This document shows positions 1 to 8,937 of a stretch of 41,081 bases of DNA, piece by piece (within the stretch, counting starts at the first letter, position 1; every line of letters starts with the position of its first letter). Made by a program: the position numbers and the translations under genes. The stretch lies in assembly GCA_020634935.1 (NCBI GenBank), contig JACKAT010000052.1:1-41081 (forward strand). The letters are read 5' to 3'. The notes under the pieces are model-generated. The model was not told the origin of the DNA. It made no database searches and was given only the letters and a program-made list of their open reading frames with translations. This DNA comes from Anaerolineales bacterium. Its GTDB lineage: Bacteria; Chloroflexota; Anaerolineae; 4572-78; J111.

Positions 1-133
1 TTAGCCGGCGGACGATCGTTTTTAATTGGGTAATTTTGACCTGATTCTGGCGCTTTTTTGTCAAGATTTATCAAAGATTTGTTGATATCCTCAATTCAGC
101 ACCATTAGACAGATAAAAAGGGGGTATTAACTT

Positions 134-3100
134 ATGTCACATCATAAAATTTGGCTCACACTTCAATTAAGCGGAGTAGTTATCGGTTTGCTGGTCGCGC
201 TAAGCTGGCCGGGAAAGGTAGGGGCCGTCAATCTCACGGCGGACGCTGCTCAAAATAAGCTGGGGCCGCACCTGCCTCCGGCTCAGAGCGCCGCCCTGGC
301 CAAGATTGAGTCCTCGCTGCTGACCGCCGCCGCGGCCGACGACCCGGTCGATTTTTTTGTATGGCTGACGGACAAGGCTGACCTTAGCCCGGCCGACGCT
401 TTAGAGACAAAGGCCGAAAAGGGCCGCTTTGTGTTCGAGACCCTGCGCAGCACCGCCGAGCAAAGCCAGAAAGCCCTGCGCCAAGAGCTCGACCGGCAGG
501 GGTTGAGGTATCACCCCTTTTACATCGCCAATAAAATTCTGGTTCAAGGCGGCAACCAAACCACCTTAGTCAATCTGGCCGCCCGGCCGGATGTGGCCCA
601 AATTACGGCCAATCATCTTTACCAGCTTGAAAAACCCCGCATCAACCGCGCCGCCGCGCCAAAAGTTGCGGCGGTCGAGTCAAACATCAGCTTTATCAAG
701 GCCGATGAAGCCTGGGCATTGGGCTTCGATGGCCACGGCGTGGTCCTGGCCGGCAATGACACCGGCCTCGATTGGGATCATCCGGCCCTGATTAACCACT
801 ATCGCGGTTGGAACGGCGCGACCGTCGATCACAACTACAATTGGTGGGACGCGACCGGGACTTATCCTAACGCGCCCGGCGATGGCTATGGTCACGGCAC
901 CCACACCACCGGCACTATGGTCGGCAGCGACGGGGCCAGCAACCAGATTGGCGTTGCCCCCGGCAGTAAAACCGTCCACTGTAAAAATATGGATGATTAT
1001 GGCGGGGGTAATGATGCGACCTTTATCGAATGTTTTGAATGGGACCTGGCGCCGTGGGATCTGACCGGGGCCAACCCGCGCCCCGATTTAGCGCCGGATG
1101 CCATCAACAACTCCTGGGGATATTGGTCCGGCAACCAGCCGCAATTTGAACACGAGATTACCGCGCTGCAAGCGGCCGGGATTATTGTGGAAGTTTCGGC
1201 TGGAAACGAGGGGCCGAGCTGCTCAACGCTGCGTTCGCCGGGGGATTATCAGCAAAGCCTGACCACCGGCTCGATCAGCCACCTTGGCAGCGCTTTTCCC
1301 GGCCTACTGACCTATTTCAGCAGCCGGGGTCCCTCCCTGCTCTTCCCTGATGAATTCATGCCCGACGTGATGGCCCCTGGCGAAGATATTCGCTCCAGTG
1401 TCCCCGGCGGCGGCTATGAAGGCGGCTGGAGCGGCACCAGCATGGCCGGCCCTCATGTCACCGGGCTAATTGGCCTGCTCTGGTCGGCCAATCCCGGCTT
1501 ACGAGGCCAGGTTGATGAGACCATTCAAATCATCCTCAATACCAGCGTCCCGCTTGTCAATCAACCCGGCTTCAATTGTGGCGGCGATTACGTACACGGT
1601 CCCAATAACGACTGGGGGCATGGGACCATCGATGCCCTGGCGGCTGTGCAGCAGGCGCTGATGTTTGGCGACACCGGCACGCTGGCCGGAACCATAACCA
1701 ACTCGGCCTCGCAAAGTCCCATCGCTCAAGCCCAGGTTCAAGCCACGTTGAGCCCCACCTTAACCTGGCAAATCACCAGCGACGTTTCGGGCGCGTATTC
1801 GGCCATCGTCTTTAGCGGCACTTATACCATCGATGTGACTAAATATGGGTTCTTGCCGGCTCAGCTAGATAACGTGACGGTGGTCTCCGGCTCGACGACC
1901 GCGCTCGACATCAGCCTGGACCCGGCACAAACCTACACCGTCAGCGGCTACGTGACCGACGCGGTGACCGGCTGGCCGCTGCCGGCCCGCATTGACATTG
2001 ACGGCTATCCCGGCGAGCCGCTGCAAAATGATCCGATCAGCGGTTACTACAGCATTAGTCTGGCCGCCGGAACCAGCTACCTGTTTCACGTCCAAACTGA
2101 CACCGAAGGCTATACGCCGCTCAGTCGCACGGTTGAACTGTTAAGCGGCGATCAAAGCGAGGATTTCGGGTTGATGGCCGACATCGTCGCCTGTACGGCT
2201 CCCGGTTACACGCCCGCCTACCAATTCTTTGATAATTTCGAGGCGGGTCTTAGCCACTGGACGGCCACGGGGTTGTGGCATCAGGAGGCCGAAACCGATA
2301 CCTGTGGTGCGCAAGTGATGCCTTTCCCCAGCCCAACTCAGGCGGCGTATTATGGGTTGGCCGACACCTGCACCTACGCCGATAGTCCCCCCTTTGATGG
2401 CACGCTTACCCTGGCCGCGCCCGTTAGCTTACCGGCTTCGGGTCCGGCCAGGTTGTCCTTCGCCAGTTATGAGGAGACCGAATGTAACGGCAACTGTACC
2501 TGGGATAACCGTATTATCGAGATTTCCACTGATGGCGGCAGTAGTTGGGAACCCCTGGGCGAAGGTGATACGGAAGATGTTTGGTACCGGCCGAGTTTTG
2601 ATTTAACGCCCTACCTGGGCCAAGACGTTATTCCCCGCTTCCACTTTGATAGCGGCGACGACCAGTTTAATAATCACCTGGGCTGGCTGATCGATGATGT
2701 GGGGGTGCAGACCGGTTGTACGCCCCTCAGCGGCGGTCACATCTATGGCTACGTTTACGATGCCAATACCAATTTACCGCTGGCCGGGGTAGCCATCGCC
2801 GTGGAAACGGTGGGGAGTACCACCACCGATGCTAACGGGTTTTACCGGCTGTTTGCTCCGGTCGGCGCCCACACCGTTACAGCCACTCCCACCAGCAGCT
2901 ACGGCTCCCAAAGCCAGACCGTGACCCTGAGTGAAAACGACACGATCCAGCAAGACTTTCAACTGCCTGCCGGCTGGCTGTCGGAATTACCGGCGAACCT
3001 GGCAGCCACCTTGCAGTTGGGCGAGCAGCAAACTATGACCTTTCCCCTAACCAATACCGGGGATCGGGCCGCCTCGTTTATCTTCCGGGAACATCCGGGC

Positions 3101-4456
3101 AGTATGGTTCCTTTAGACCCATCGCTCACCTCAATCGGGTTCCAGCCCACCGGGCAACCTCATATCCGCTCTGTCGAAAAAGAGGCCGAACCTGAAGCTT
3201 CGCGTGAGGCCAATGTAACCGTATCTGTTAGCAATCCCGATCCCTTTGGCTACAGCTACGCCGACTCCAACGAAGACGCCGGGCCCAGTTATGATTGGAT
3301 CGAAATCGCGCCGCTGGCCGGCGGCGATGGGATTGAAATTACCCAATTAACCGGCGTCGATGAGGGTTATGTGGGGCCGGCGACCTTGCCGTTTGCCTTT
3401 AACTTCTACGGGACGGCGTATACCCGATTGGCCGTCGCCTCTAACGGCACCCTTTACTTTGAAAACGATTATCAGAGTTATATCAATGAGCCGATTCCTA
3501 GCCCCACCTATTATGGGGTTCAAACCTTCATCGCCCCCTTCTGGGATGATCTGATCATCGATCCCGGCGCGGTCTATTATCAGCTACTCGCCTCAAGCTT
3601 GATTATCGAATTTTATCAGGTTAGACATTACGGGCTGCCCGGAACGATTACCTGGCAGGTCATCCTGTTCGAAAACGGTAACATCCTATTCCAGTATCAG
3701 GACGTGAACTTTGACAACAGTTATTACGATCAGGGTCAGTCGGCCACGGTGGGCATTCAAGGCAACGGCACCACCGGCTTACAATATAGTTACAATGAGC
3801 CGCTTCTAACCGATGAGCTGGCCATCTGCTTTGCCTACCCCGGCCAGCCCGCCGACTGCCCGCCCCCGGACGTACCGTGGCTGTCGGTGTCGCCCGACGC
3901 CGGCGCTCTGGCCCCCGGCGCGACTCAAGATATAACTGTGACCTTTGACGCCAGTGCAGCCCAGGCGACCCAGCCCGGAGTCTATGCGGCTGAGCTGCAT
4001 CTTAAGCAGGACACCCCCTATCAACTGCTCCCCATTGCGGTGACAATGACCATCACCCCCTCAAGCGTAACCTTAGCGCCAACGGCTGAGACCAAGGTGG
4101 GCCAACCCGGCAGCAGCGTCGCTTATACCCTGTACCTAACCAACTCGCTAAATCTTAGCGATACCTACCAACTGAACGTCAGCGGCAACAGTTGGCCGGT
4201 CACAACCCCCTTAAATGGCGGGGCCAATCTGTCCCAGCTCATTATCGGGCCGGTGGCCTTTGGCCAAAGTGAGCCGGTTGAGTTGTTTGTTCTAATCCCC
4301 GCGGACGCCGCCATCGGCGCGAGCGACACGGCCACCATCACCGTCACATCGCAAAGCTACCCCAGCCTGTCCGCCACCGCCAGTTTAACCACAATTAATA
4401 ATCCCAATGATGCGGCGTCGATTAGGCAAACTTTCTTACCTTTGATTATGAAATAG
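134..4456 (+). CDS. Secreted multidomain subtilisin-like serine protease (S8)
   Basis: A 1440-residue secreted peptidase. An N-terminal hydrophobic signal segment (about residues 8-31) is followed by a prodomain-like region (about 70-165) and the S8 catalytic domain (about 190-520). The triad is visible: Asp209 in NDTG, His254 in GHGTH and Ser436 in GTSMAGP, with oxyanion Asn358 in SAGNEG, so it should be active. After it come three carboxypeptidase-regulatory-like beta modules (about 525-600, 605-690, 870-950), a jelly-roll-like segment (about 700-860), a NIDO-like beta region (about 1060-1220) and Ig-like repeats. It ends in TFLPLIMK, a tail I associate with secreted Chloroflexota proteins. 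Likely an exported scavenging protease. The start has a purine-rich AAAGGGGG site about 8 bases upstream. A terminator follows, so it is not part of the eCIS operon. Confidence 0.93.
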   Translation: MSHHKIWLTLQLSGVVIGLLVALSWPGKVGAVNLTADAAQNKLGPHLPPAQSAALAKIESSLLTAAAADDPVDFFVWLTDKADLSPADALETKAEKGRFVFETLRSTAEQSQKALRQELDRQGLRYHPFYIANKILVQGGNQTTLVNLAARPDVAQITANHLYQLEKPRINRAAAPKVAAVESNISFIKADEAWALGFDGHGVVLAGNDTGLDWDHPALINHYRGWNGATVDHNYNWWDATGTYPNAPGDGYGHGTHTTGTMVGSDGASNQIGVAPGSKTVHCKNMDDYGGGNDATFIECFEWDLAPWDLTGANPRPDLAPDAINNSWGYWSGNQPQFEHEITALQAAGIIVEVSAGNEGPSCSTLRSPGDYQQSLTTGSISHLGSAFPGLLTYFSSRGPSLLFPDEFMPDVMAPGEDIRSSVPGGGYEGGWSGTSMAGPHVTGLIGLLWSANPGLRGQVDETIQIILNTSVPLVNQPGFNCGGDYVHGPNNDWGHGTIDALAAVQQALMFGDTGTLAGTITNSASQSPIAQAQVQATLSPTLTWQITSDVSGAYSAIVFSGTYTIDVTKYGFLPAQLDNVTVVSGSTTALDISLDPAQTYTVSGYVTDAVTGWPLPARIDIDGYPGEPLQNDPISGYYSISLAAGTSYLFHVQTDTEGYTPLSRTVELLSGDQSEDFGLMADIVACTAPGYTPAYQFFDNFEAGLSHWTATGLWHQEAETDTCGAQVMPFPSPTQAAYYGLADTCTYADSPPFDGTLTLAAPVSLPASGPARLSFASYEETECNGNCTWDNRIIEISTDGGSSWEPLGEGDTEDVWYRPSFDLTPYLGQDVIPRFHFDSGDDQFNNHLGWLIDDVGVQTGCTPLSGGHIYGYVYDANTNLPLAGVAIAVETVGSTTTDANGFYRLFAPVGAHTVTATPTSSYGSQSQTVTLSENDTIQQDFQLPAGWLSELPANLAATLQLGEQQTMTFPLTNTGDRAASFIFREHPGSMVPLDPSLTSIGFQPTGQPHIRSVEKEAEPEASREANVTVSVSNPDPFGYSYADSNEDAGPSYDWIEIAPLAGGDGIEITQLTGVDEGYVGPATLPFAFNFYGTAYTRLAVASNGTLYFENDYQSYINEPIPSPTYYGVQTFIAPFWDDLIIDPGAVYYQLLASSLIIEFYQVRHYGLPGTITWQVILFENGNILFQYQDVNFDNSYYDQGQSATVGIQGNGTTGLQYSYNEPLLTDELAICFAYPGQPADCPPPDVPWLSVSPDAGALAPGATQDITVTFDASAAQATQPGVYAAELHLKQDTPYQLLPIAVTMTITPSSVTLAPTAETKVGQPGSSVAYTLYLTNSLNLSDTYQLNVSGNSWPVTTPLNGGANLSQLIIGPVAFGQSEPVELFVLIPADAAIGASDTATITVTSQSYPSLSATASLTTINNPNDAASIRQTFLPLIMK

Positions 4457-4491
4457 AGAAACAGCAGCCTATTTTGGGCCGTATCACTTAT

Positions 4492-4532
4492 CTAAGCCGC
4501 CACCTGATCGGTGGCGGCTTAGAGTTCTTTTT
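4492..4532 (+). terminator. Rho-independent terminator after the subtilase gene
   Basis: A perfect 13-bp GC-rich inverted repeat (4492-4504 pairing with 4510-4522, 5-base loop) is followed directly by a T-rich run (4525-4532). It sits 36 bases after the subtilase stop codon and separates this gene from everything downstream. Confidence 0.9.
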
Positions 4533-4619
4533 GGTAAAGCCTATTCCGTTATACCGGCTCTCCGTCCGCCGTATCGCTTGATAACCTGACTGGTACACTG
4601 AGGCATAAATAGTTCCTAG

Positions 4620-4651
4620 TTCGTAGTAATGGCTAAAGCCATTGCTTTGAA
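4620..4651. repeat. Imperfect palindrome, REP/MITE-like
   Basis: Two 15-base arms (4620-4634 and 4637-4651) match at 12 of 15 positions around a 2-base loop; the inner 7 bp (AATGGCT/AGCCATT) are perfect. It lies 6 bases before the TniB remnant. There is no T-run, so it is not a simple terminator. A dispersed palindromic repeat or decayed transposon end is a guess. Confidence 0.4.
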
Positions 4652-4656
4652 TAGCA

Positions 4657-4980
4657 CCGCTCGACAAAGAAACCGATCGGATCCTGGAAACCGTCTCTGA
4701 CTGGCTGAAGGTGCTCATCAAGGAAACCCAGGTCCCCTTTTTGGTGGTGGGACTTGAAGGGCGGGTTGAACTGATCCTCAAAAGCAACGAACAATTATCA
4801 CGTTTGTTTGCCCTGCGCGAAACCTTGCACCCCTTTGCCTGAAATCCTCATAATGCCGCCGCTACCCGGGCCTTCGCCTCTTTTGTGCAGATTGTGGAAA
4901 CAGGCATTCAGTTCCCGCTGTCCGACGAACTGCCGCGAGCCGAGCTGCTGCAGCGGTTAAAAACCGACCTGGGCTTTTAG
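4657..4980 (+). pseudogene. TniB-like transposition ATPase, C-terminal remnant
   Basis: In one frame this stretch reads LETVSDWLKVLIKETQVPF, then LVVGLEGRVELILKSNEQLS, then after an in-frame TGA at 4840-4842 NPHNAAATRAFASFVQ and IVETGIQFPL, up to a TAG at 4978-4980. The pattern of a Lys-Glu-x-x-Val/Ile-Pro strand, VGLEG, NEQL..RF-like region and FVQ..E...PL helix is that of the C-terminal half of TniB, the AAA+ partner of TniA transposases in Tn7/Tn5053-like elements. The Walker A and B region is missing, and the TGA probably replaces a Trp codon (PFAW to PFA-stop). It is non-functional, and no transposase or TniQ is visible nearby. Confidence 0.65.
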
Positions 4981-5413
4981 CCCAACTAGCGGGTAGAGAC
5001 TAAAGACCGGGGTCAACCCAATTTCCATCCCACCACAGAGATGGTCAAGCGTATGAGCAGCAGCGGTTCGACAATACCGGCGGTACGGAACAATTTATGC
5101 GCGGGAGGATACCACATGAATGCCTTGATGACCGAAACAGCTTAACCTGGCAACCTGTACAGGCCCGAAACCCGACAGTCGACTGTAGGAATTTCATGAA
5201 GATTATCTTACAATAATAAGGATAAGCGAAGCGCTTATACCGCAATACTAATCAAAAAACATGGTACCAGATATGCCCTCTTGCCTTCCTAACATGTTAC
5301 TTATGGCTCGCTTCAGTTATGTCCCCCACGGCAATTAACTAAAGCGGGCTAAGCCGCATTTTTCGACACGATCTTCCCTCTCCATAGTTACCGTGACTGT
5401 CGGGAGGCAAATC

Positions 5414-6364
5414 TTGCTGAAAATAAGGTTATTAGGTACAGGTGAAGCCCGTTACCGTAATCGGCCCCTGGCTAGCTTTCCTAACCATCAATATCATCGA
5501 CTGTTCTGTTACCTTCTCCTCAATCGGAGCCATCCTCACCACCGCGAGCGGCTGGCGGCGGTATTTTGGGGTGAGCATTCTACTTCAGCTTCGCGCCAGT
5601 ATTTACGCAACGCTTTGTGGCGGCTGCGAAATGCTTTGCAAGCCGATGGTGTTCCGGTAGAACAGTACTTGTTGATCAATGAGGAAAATGTCTCTGTCCT
5701 AACCTCGGACGAACTATGGCTTGATATTGACCATTTTGAAACGATCATCTCGCGCTATCAAGATATTGCCGGACAACAATTGACTCCACCTGAGGCCGCC
5801 CAGCTAGAAAAAGCGGTCGATCTCTATGGCGGCGACCTACTTGAAGGAGTTTATGAAGACTGGTGTCTATATGATCGGGAGCGCTTGCATATTCTCCACT
5901 TGAATGCGCTTGGCAAACTGGTCGCCTTTCACGAGCACAACGGCACCTACGAGTGCGGCCTCACCTATGGTCAGCGGATTTTAGCCCTTGATCCGACACG
6001 GGAAAAGGTCCATCGCCAACTGATGCGCTTGTACTGGCAGCTCAACGAACCGGGCGAAGCGCTGGCCCAGTACAAATGCTGTGTTCAAGCCCTGCGTCAA
6101 GAACTGGGTACCTCTCCTATAACCCGCACCAAACGCCTCTACCAACAGATAATCCACCACCAGTTCAACCCAGCCAGCTGGCTTCTTCAACTGGATGATC
6201 GTTCGCCTGACTTTAGTGAGACCGACGAGTCGGCTAAGGCCCTGGTCAAACACGCACTGCAAGAGCTGCATCGTTTGCATGCCAAGGCCGAGGAAACGTG
6301 CACTGAGTTGGAGCGCGTTGAGCATTTGATCAGTCAAGTATTAGCCACCGTCAACCGCACTTAA
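5414..6364 (+). CDS. SARP-family transcriptional regulator with BTAD domain
   Basis: A 316-residue DNA-binding regulator. The N-terminus (KIRLLGTGEARY through about residue 95) has the OmpR-type winged-helix pattern of SARP proteins, including LFCYLLLNR, RERLAAVFWGE and YLRNALWRLRNAL. Residues about 100-245 form the bacterial transcriptional activator (TPR-like) domain, with YGGDLLEGVYEDWC and LDPTREKVHRQLMRLYW. The C-terminus is a short helical tail with no ATPase or sensor domain. I chose the TTG at 5414 because GGGAGG (5402-5407) sits 6 bases before it; an in-frame GTG at 5393 is the alternative and has no ribosome site. As the first intact gene before the eCIS genes it is a candidate operon activator, which is inference. 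Confidence 0.85.
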   Translation: MLKIRLLGTGEARYRNRPLASFPNHQYHRLFCYLLLNRSHPHHRERLAAVFWGEHSTSASRQYLRNALWRLRNALQADGVPVEQYLLINEENVSVLTSDELWLDIDHFETIISRYQDIAGQQLTPPEAAQLEKAVDLYGGDLLEGVYEDWCLYDRERLHILHLNALGKLVAFHEHNGTYECGLTYGQRILALDPTREKVHRQLMRLYWQLNEPGEALAQYKCCVQALRQELGTSPITRTKRLYQQIIHHQFNPASWLLQLDDRSPDFSETDESAKALVKHALQELHRLHAKAEETCTELERVEHLISQVLATVNRT

Positions 6365-6480
6365 AGACGCTGATTCCCCCTTTAAAAGACGCGATAACCG
6401 CCAAAGATAAACGCTGCAAAGACGGCCCCTAGCTAAAGTGTAAGAAGGGATGTTAGTAGGTGATTGGGAGGGAGAGCTTT

Positions 6481-6717
6481 GTGCTGGGCGATACGCAGGC
6501 CTTTATTGTTCGGATTTGGTCCGAGGAATTAGATCGGGCCGGGAACATCGTTGCCTGGCGCGGCTCCATCGAGCACGTGAATCATGGTGAGCGCCGTTAC
6601 TTTGACGATCTAGACGTAGTCGTACGCTATATCCAACAGACGGCCGGGATTAGTACCCAGCGCGTCGATCCCTGTTGGAAACGACTGCTAATCCGGATTT
6701 GCGAGAAACGGGGTTAA
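6481..6717 (+). CDS. Small uncharacterised eCIS-associated protein
   Basis: About 78 residues with the pattern QAFIVRIWSEE, a Trp-Arg-Gly-x-Ile-x-His-Val stretch and GERRYFDDLDVVVRYI. It reads as a compact beta-sheet protein with a C-terminal helix. I recall similar small proteins next to eCIS ATPases, but they have no assigned function. The GTG at 6481 is preferred because GGGAGGGAGAG ends 4 bases before it. A GTG at 6460, with AAGAAGGGA 9 bases upstream, is almost as good and would add 7 residues. It ends 18 bases before the ATPase gene and is probably co-transcribed with it. Confidence 0.7.
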   Translation: MLGDTQAFIVRIWSEELDRAGNIVAWRGSIEHVNHGERRYFDDLDVVVRYIQQTAGISTQRVDPCWKRLLIRICEKRG

Positions 6718-6735
6718 TCTCAACGAGGGTTCGGG

Positions 6736-8937
6736 ATGGTCCCCTTTGAAAGCTCCTTACAACATATTCTGGCCGAGCTGGAACGCATTGACTTGCTCAT
6801 TCGCGTGCAGGTTTGGCGGGCGCGGCAGTTGATCGAAGCCGACGAAGAATTTCAAGGTCTCTACATCTCGGAAGAGGAGATTGAGAGCCTGATGGCAACG
6901 CCGGCCGGTTTGCCGCGCTGGGCCACGGCCCCGACACCGCCGGCCCTTGATAACGTCCAATCGACCCTCGACCAGCTTGCCACTGGTATAGCTGAACGAA
7001 AGACGGAGAGCGCGCGGCGGGGGGTCACGCTACGTTTGGAAGAATTGACCCGTCTCTTCAACCTGACCCCCTTTGAGATCGACGTCCTGCTGATCTGCTT
7101 GGCCCCGGAGATCGATCTGCGCTACGAGCATCTCTATGCCTACCTCCAAAACGACGTGACCCAGAAGCGGCCCAGCGTCGATCTGGTTTTGAATCTGCTC
7201 TCACCCTCTTTCGAGACCAAGCTGGCCGCCCGAGCGCGATTTTTACCGAGCGCCCCCCTGCTCGACCAGCAGTTGCTCGTCATGTTCGATGACCCCGCCC
7301 ACCACCAGCCCCCGCTGTTAAGCAAATATCTCAAACTGGATGAGCGAGTTGTCAACTATCTGCTCGACTCGGACGAACTCGACGTCCGCCTGCGCCCCTA
7401 CGCCCGGTACACCGTACCGCAGCGCGGCTTGGAAGAGATGCTTCTATCGTTGGACGTTAAAACACGCTTGACGCGGCTGGTTCAAGAAAATAGAGCGAAC
7501 CAAAACGGTCTCATCTTCTACTTTCAGGGACCTTACGGCGTGGGCAAACAAAGCACCGCCGAGGCGCTGGGCCGGGAAGTGGGTATAGGGTTGTTAAACG
7601 TGCAAGGCGATCAACTGTTAGAAGCAGCCGAGTTGCCCTTTGAAACCGCGCTTAAGCTCATAGCCCGTGAAGCCCGGCTGCAAAATGCCGCCCTCTACTG
7701 GACCGGCTTCGACCCGCTGCTGGCGGAGGACAGACGGTTCTGGCGCGCGGCGCTGCTGCGCATGTTAGAAACTCGGCCTGGCTTGACCTTCCTGGCCGGC
7801 CAGACCACCTGGGAACCAAGCGGCGCGTTGCACAACCGGCCCTTTGTCCGGGTCAAATTTTCCCAACCCGCCGCAGCCGAACGGCAGCAGCTTTGGGGGC
7901 TGTCATTGAACGGTCATATGCCCCCGAACGCCGAGGTAGAGTTAGATGCGGTTGCCGGTAAGTTTCGGATGAGCGGCGGGCAGATCCGAGATGCAGCCGC
8001 CACGGCTCGCAATTTGGCTCGCTGGCGCGATCCAGAGCGCGGACAGATTAGCGTGGCTGACCTCTACCAAGCCTGCCGGCTGCAATCGAACCGCAAGCTG
8101 GCCACCCTGGCCCAGAAGATCACGCCCCACTACATTTGGGATGACATCGTCCTGCCTCCCGACCGGCTGGAGCAACTGCGGGAAATCTGCAATCAGGTCA
8201 AGCATCGAGTCCGGGTTTACGATGCCTGGGGCTTCGAGCGCAAGCTGTCGTTGGGTAAAGGACTCAACGCCCTCTTTGCCGGCCCGTCGGGTACAGGCAA
8301 AACCATGGCCGCCGACATCATCGCCAACGCGTTGGGTCTGGATCTATACAAGATCGACCTCTCGACTGTGGTCAGTAAATATATCGGCGAAACCGAAAAG
8401 AACCTGGCCCGCATCTTTGCCGAGGCCGAGACCAGCAATGCTATCCTTTTCTTTGACGAAGCCGATGCCCTCTTCGGCAAGCGCAGCGAGGTGCGTGACG
8501 CTCACGACCGCTACGCCAACATCGAGATCAGCTATCTACTGCAAAAGATGGAGGAGTACGAGGGCGTTGCTATCTTGGCCACCAACCTGCGCAAGAACAT
8601 CGATGACGCCTTTGTGCGCCGGGTGCAGTTTATCGTTGAGTTTCCATTCCCTACAGCGCTCTACCGGCAGCGCATCTGGCAGCAGATTTGGCCGGAAGAA
8701 ATGCCTCGGGCGGACTCTTCAACCGGCTCCGGACCGGCTCTGGATCTGGAGCTTATGGCCCGTCGCTTTGAAGTCGCCGGCGGCAATATCCGTAACATCG
8801 CCCTGGCTGCCGCATTTATGGCGGCTGATGACGGCCAGGTCGTCAATATGGACCATCTAATCCGCGCCACCCGACGCGAGTATCAAAAAATGGGTAAGGT
8901 TGTGACCGAGAGTGATTTTAGGATCAAACAGACATGA
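6736..8937 (+). CDS. eCIS AAA+ ATPase (Afp15/PVC15 type)
   Basis: A 733-residue ATPase with an N-terminal helical/winged region (about 1-220) and two AAA modules. The first has a P-loop-like GPYGVGKQ (265-272) that keeps GKQ rather than GKT/S, and no clear Walker B, so it looks degenerate. The second is canonical: Walker A GPSGTGKT (516-523), Walker B LFFDEADALFGKRSE (Asp574, Glu575), sensor-like ATN, and an arginine-rich DDAFVRRVQF. Such ATPases are core components of Afp-like loci and are thought to act in assembly or cargo loading rather than in the mature particle. The stop codon overlaps the effector start as ATGA (8934-8937), which suggests translational coupling of ATPase and cargo. 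Confidence 0.93.
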   Translation: MVPFESSLQHILAELERIDLLIRVQVWRARQLIEADEEFQGLYISEEEIESLMATPAGLPRWATAPTPPALDNVQSTLDQLATGIAERKTESARRGVTLRLEELTRLFNLTPFEIDVLLICLAPEIDLRYEHLYAYLQNDVTQKRPSVDLVLNLLSPSFETKLAARARFLPSAPLLDQQLLVMFDDPAHHQPPLLSKYLKLDERVVNYLLDSDELDVRLRPYARYTVPQRGLEEMLLSLDVKTRLTRLVQENRANQNGLIFYFQGPYGVGKQSTAEALGREVGIGLLNVQGDQLLEAAELPFETALKLIAREARLQNAALYWTGFDPLLAEDRRFWRAALLRMLETRPGLTFLAGQTTWEPSGALHNRPFVRVKFSQPAAAERQQLWGLSLNGHMPPNAEVELDAVAGKFRMSGGQIRDAAATARNLARWRDPERGQISVADLYQACRLQSNRKLATLAQKITPHYIWDDIVLPPDRLEQLREICNQVKHRVRVYDAWGFERKLSLGKGLNALFAGPSGTGKTMAADIIANALGLDLYKIDLSTVVSKYIGETEKNLARIFAEAETSNAILFFDEADALFGKRSEVRDAHDRYANIEISYLLQKMEEYEGVAILATNLRKNIDDAFVRRVQFIVEFPFPTALYRQRIWQQIWPEEMPRADSSTGSGPALDLELMARRFEVAGGNIRNIALAAAFMAADDGQVVNMDHLIRATRREYQKMGKVVTESDFRIKQT

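Larger units (their letters stand above)
4533..5413. other. Gene-poor region with transposon debris
   Basis: About 880 bases without an intact gene lie between the subtilase terminator and the SARP regulator. It holds an imperfect palindrome (4620-4651) and a broken TniB-like reading frame (4657-4980). 4981-5413 has only short interrupted frames on both strands. No clear promoter could be assigned, although the regulator's promoter should lie here. Confidence 0.6.

Noticed and set aside
36..64. Promoter before the subtilase gene starting at TTGACC
   Set aside because: No acceptable -10 hexamer at 16-18 bases spacing was found.
4981..5140. Extension of the TniB remnant or a TniQ fragment
   Set aside because: A few helix-like phrases occur in two frames, but none is long or clear enough to support a call.
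5344..5363. Possible terminator (GCGG ... CCGC then five Ts)
   Set aside because: Only a 4-bp stem with a 6-base loop; too weak, and it would lie just before the regulator gene.
7991..8860. A 289-codon open frame on the + strand inside the ATPase gene
   Set aside because: It overlaps the second AAA module, whose frame has clear Walker motifs; the alternative frame is Ser/Arg/Pro-rich as expected of a shadow.
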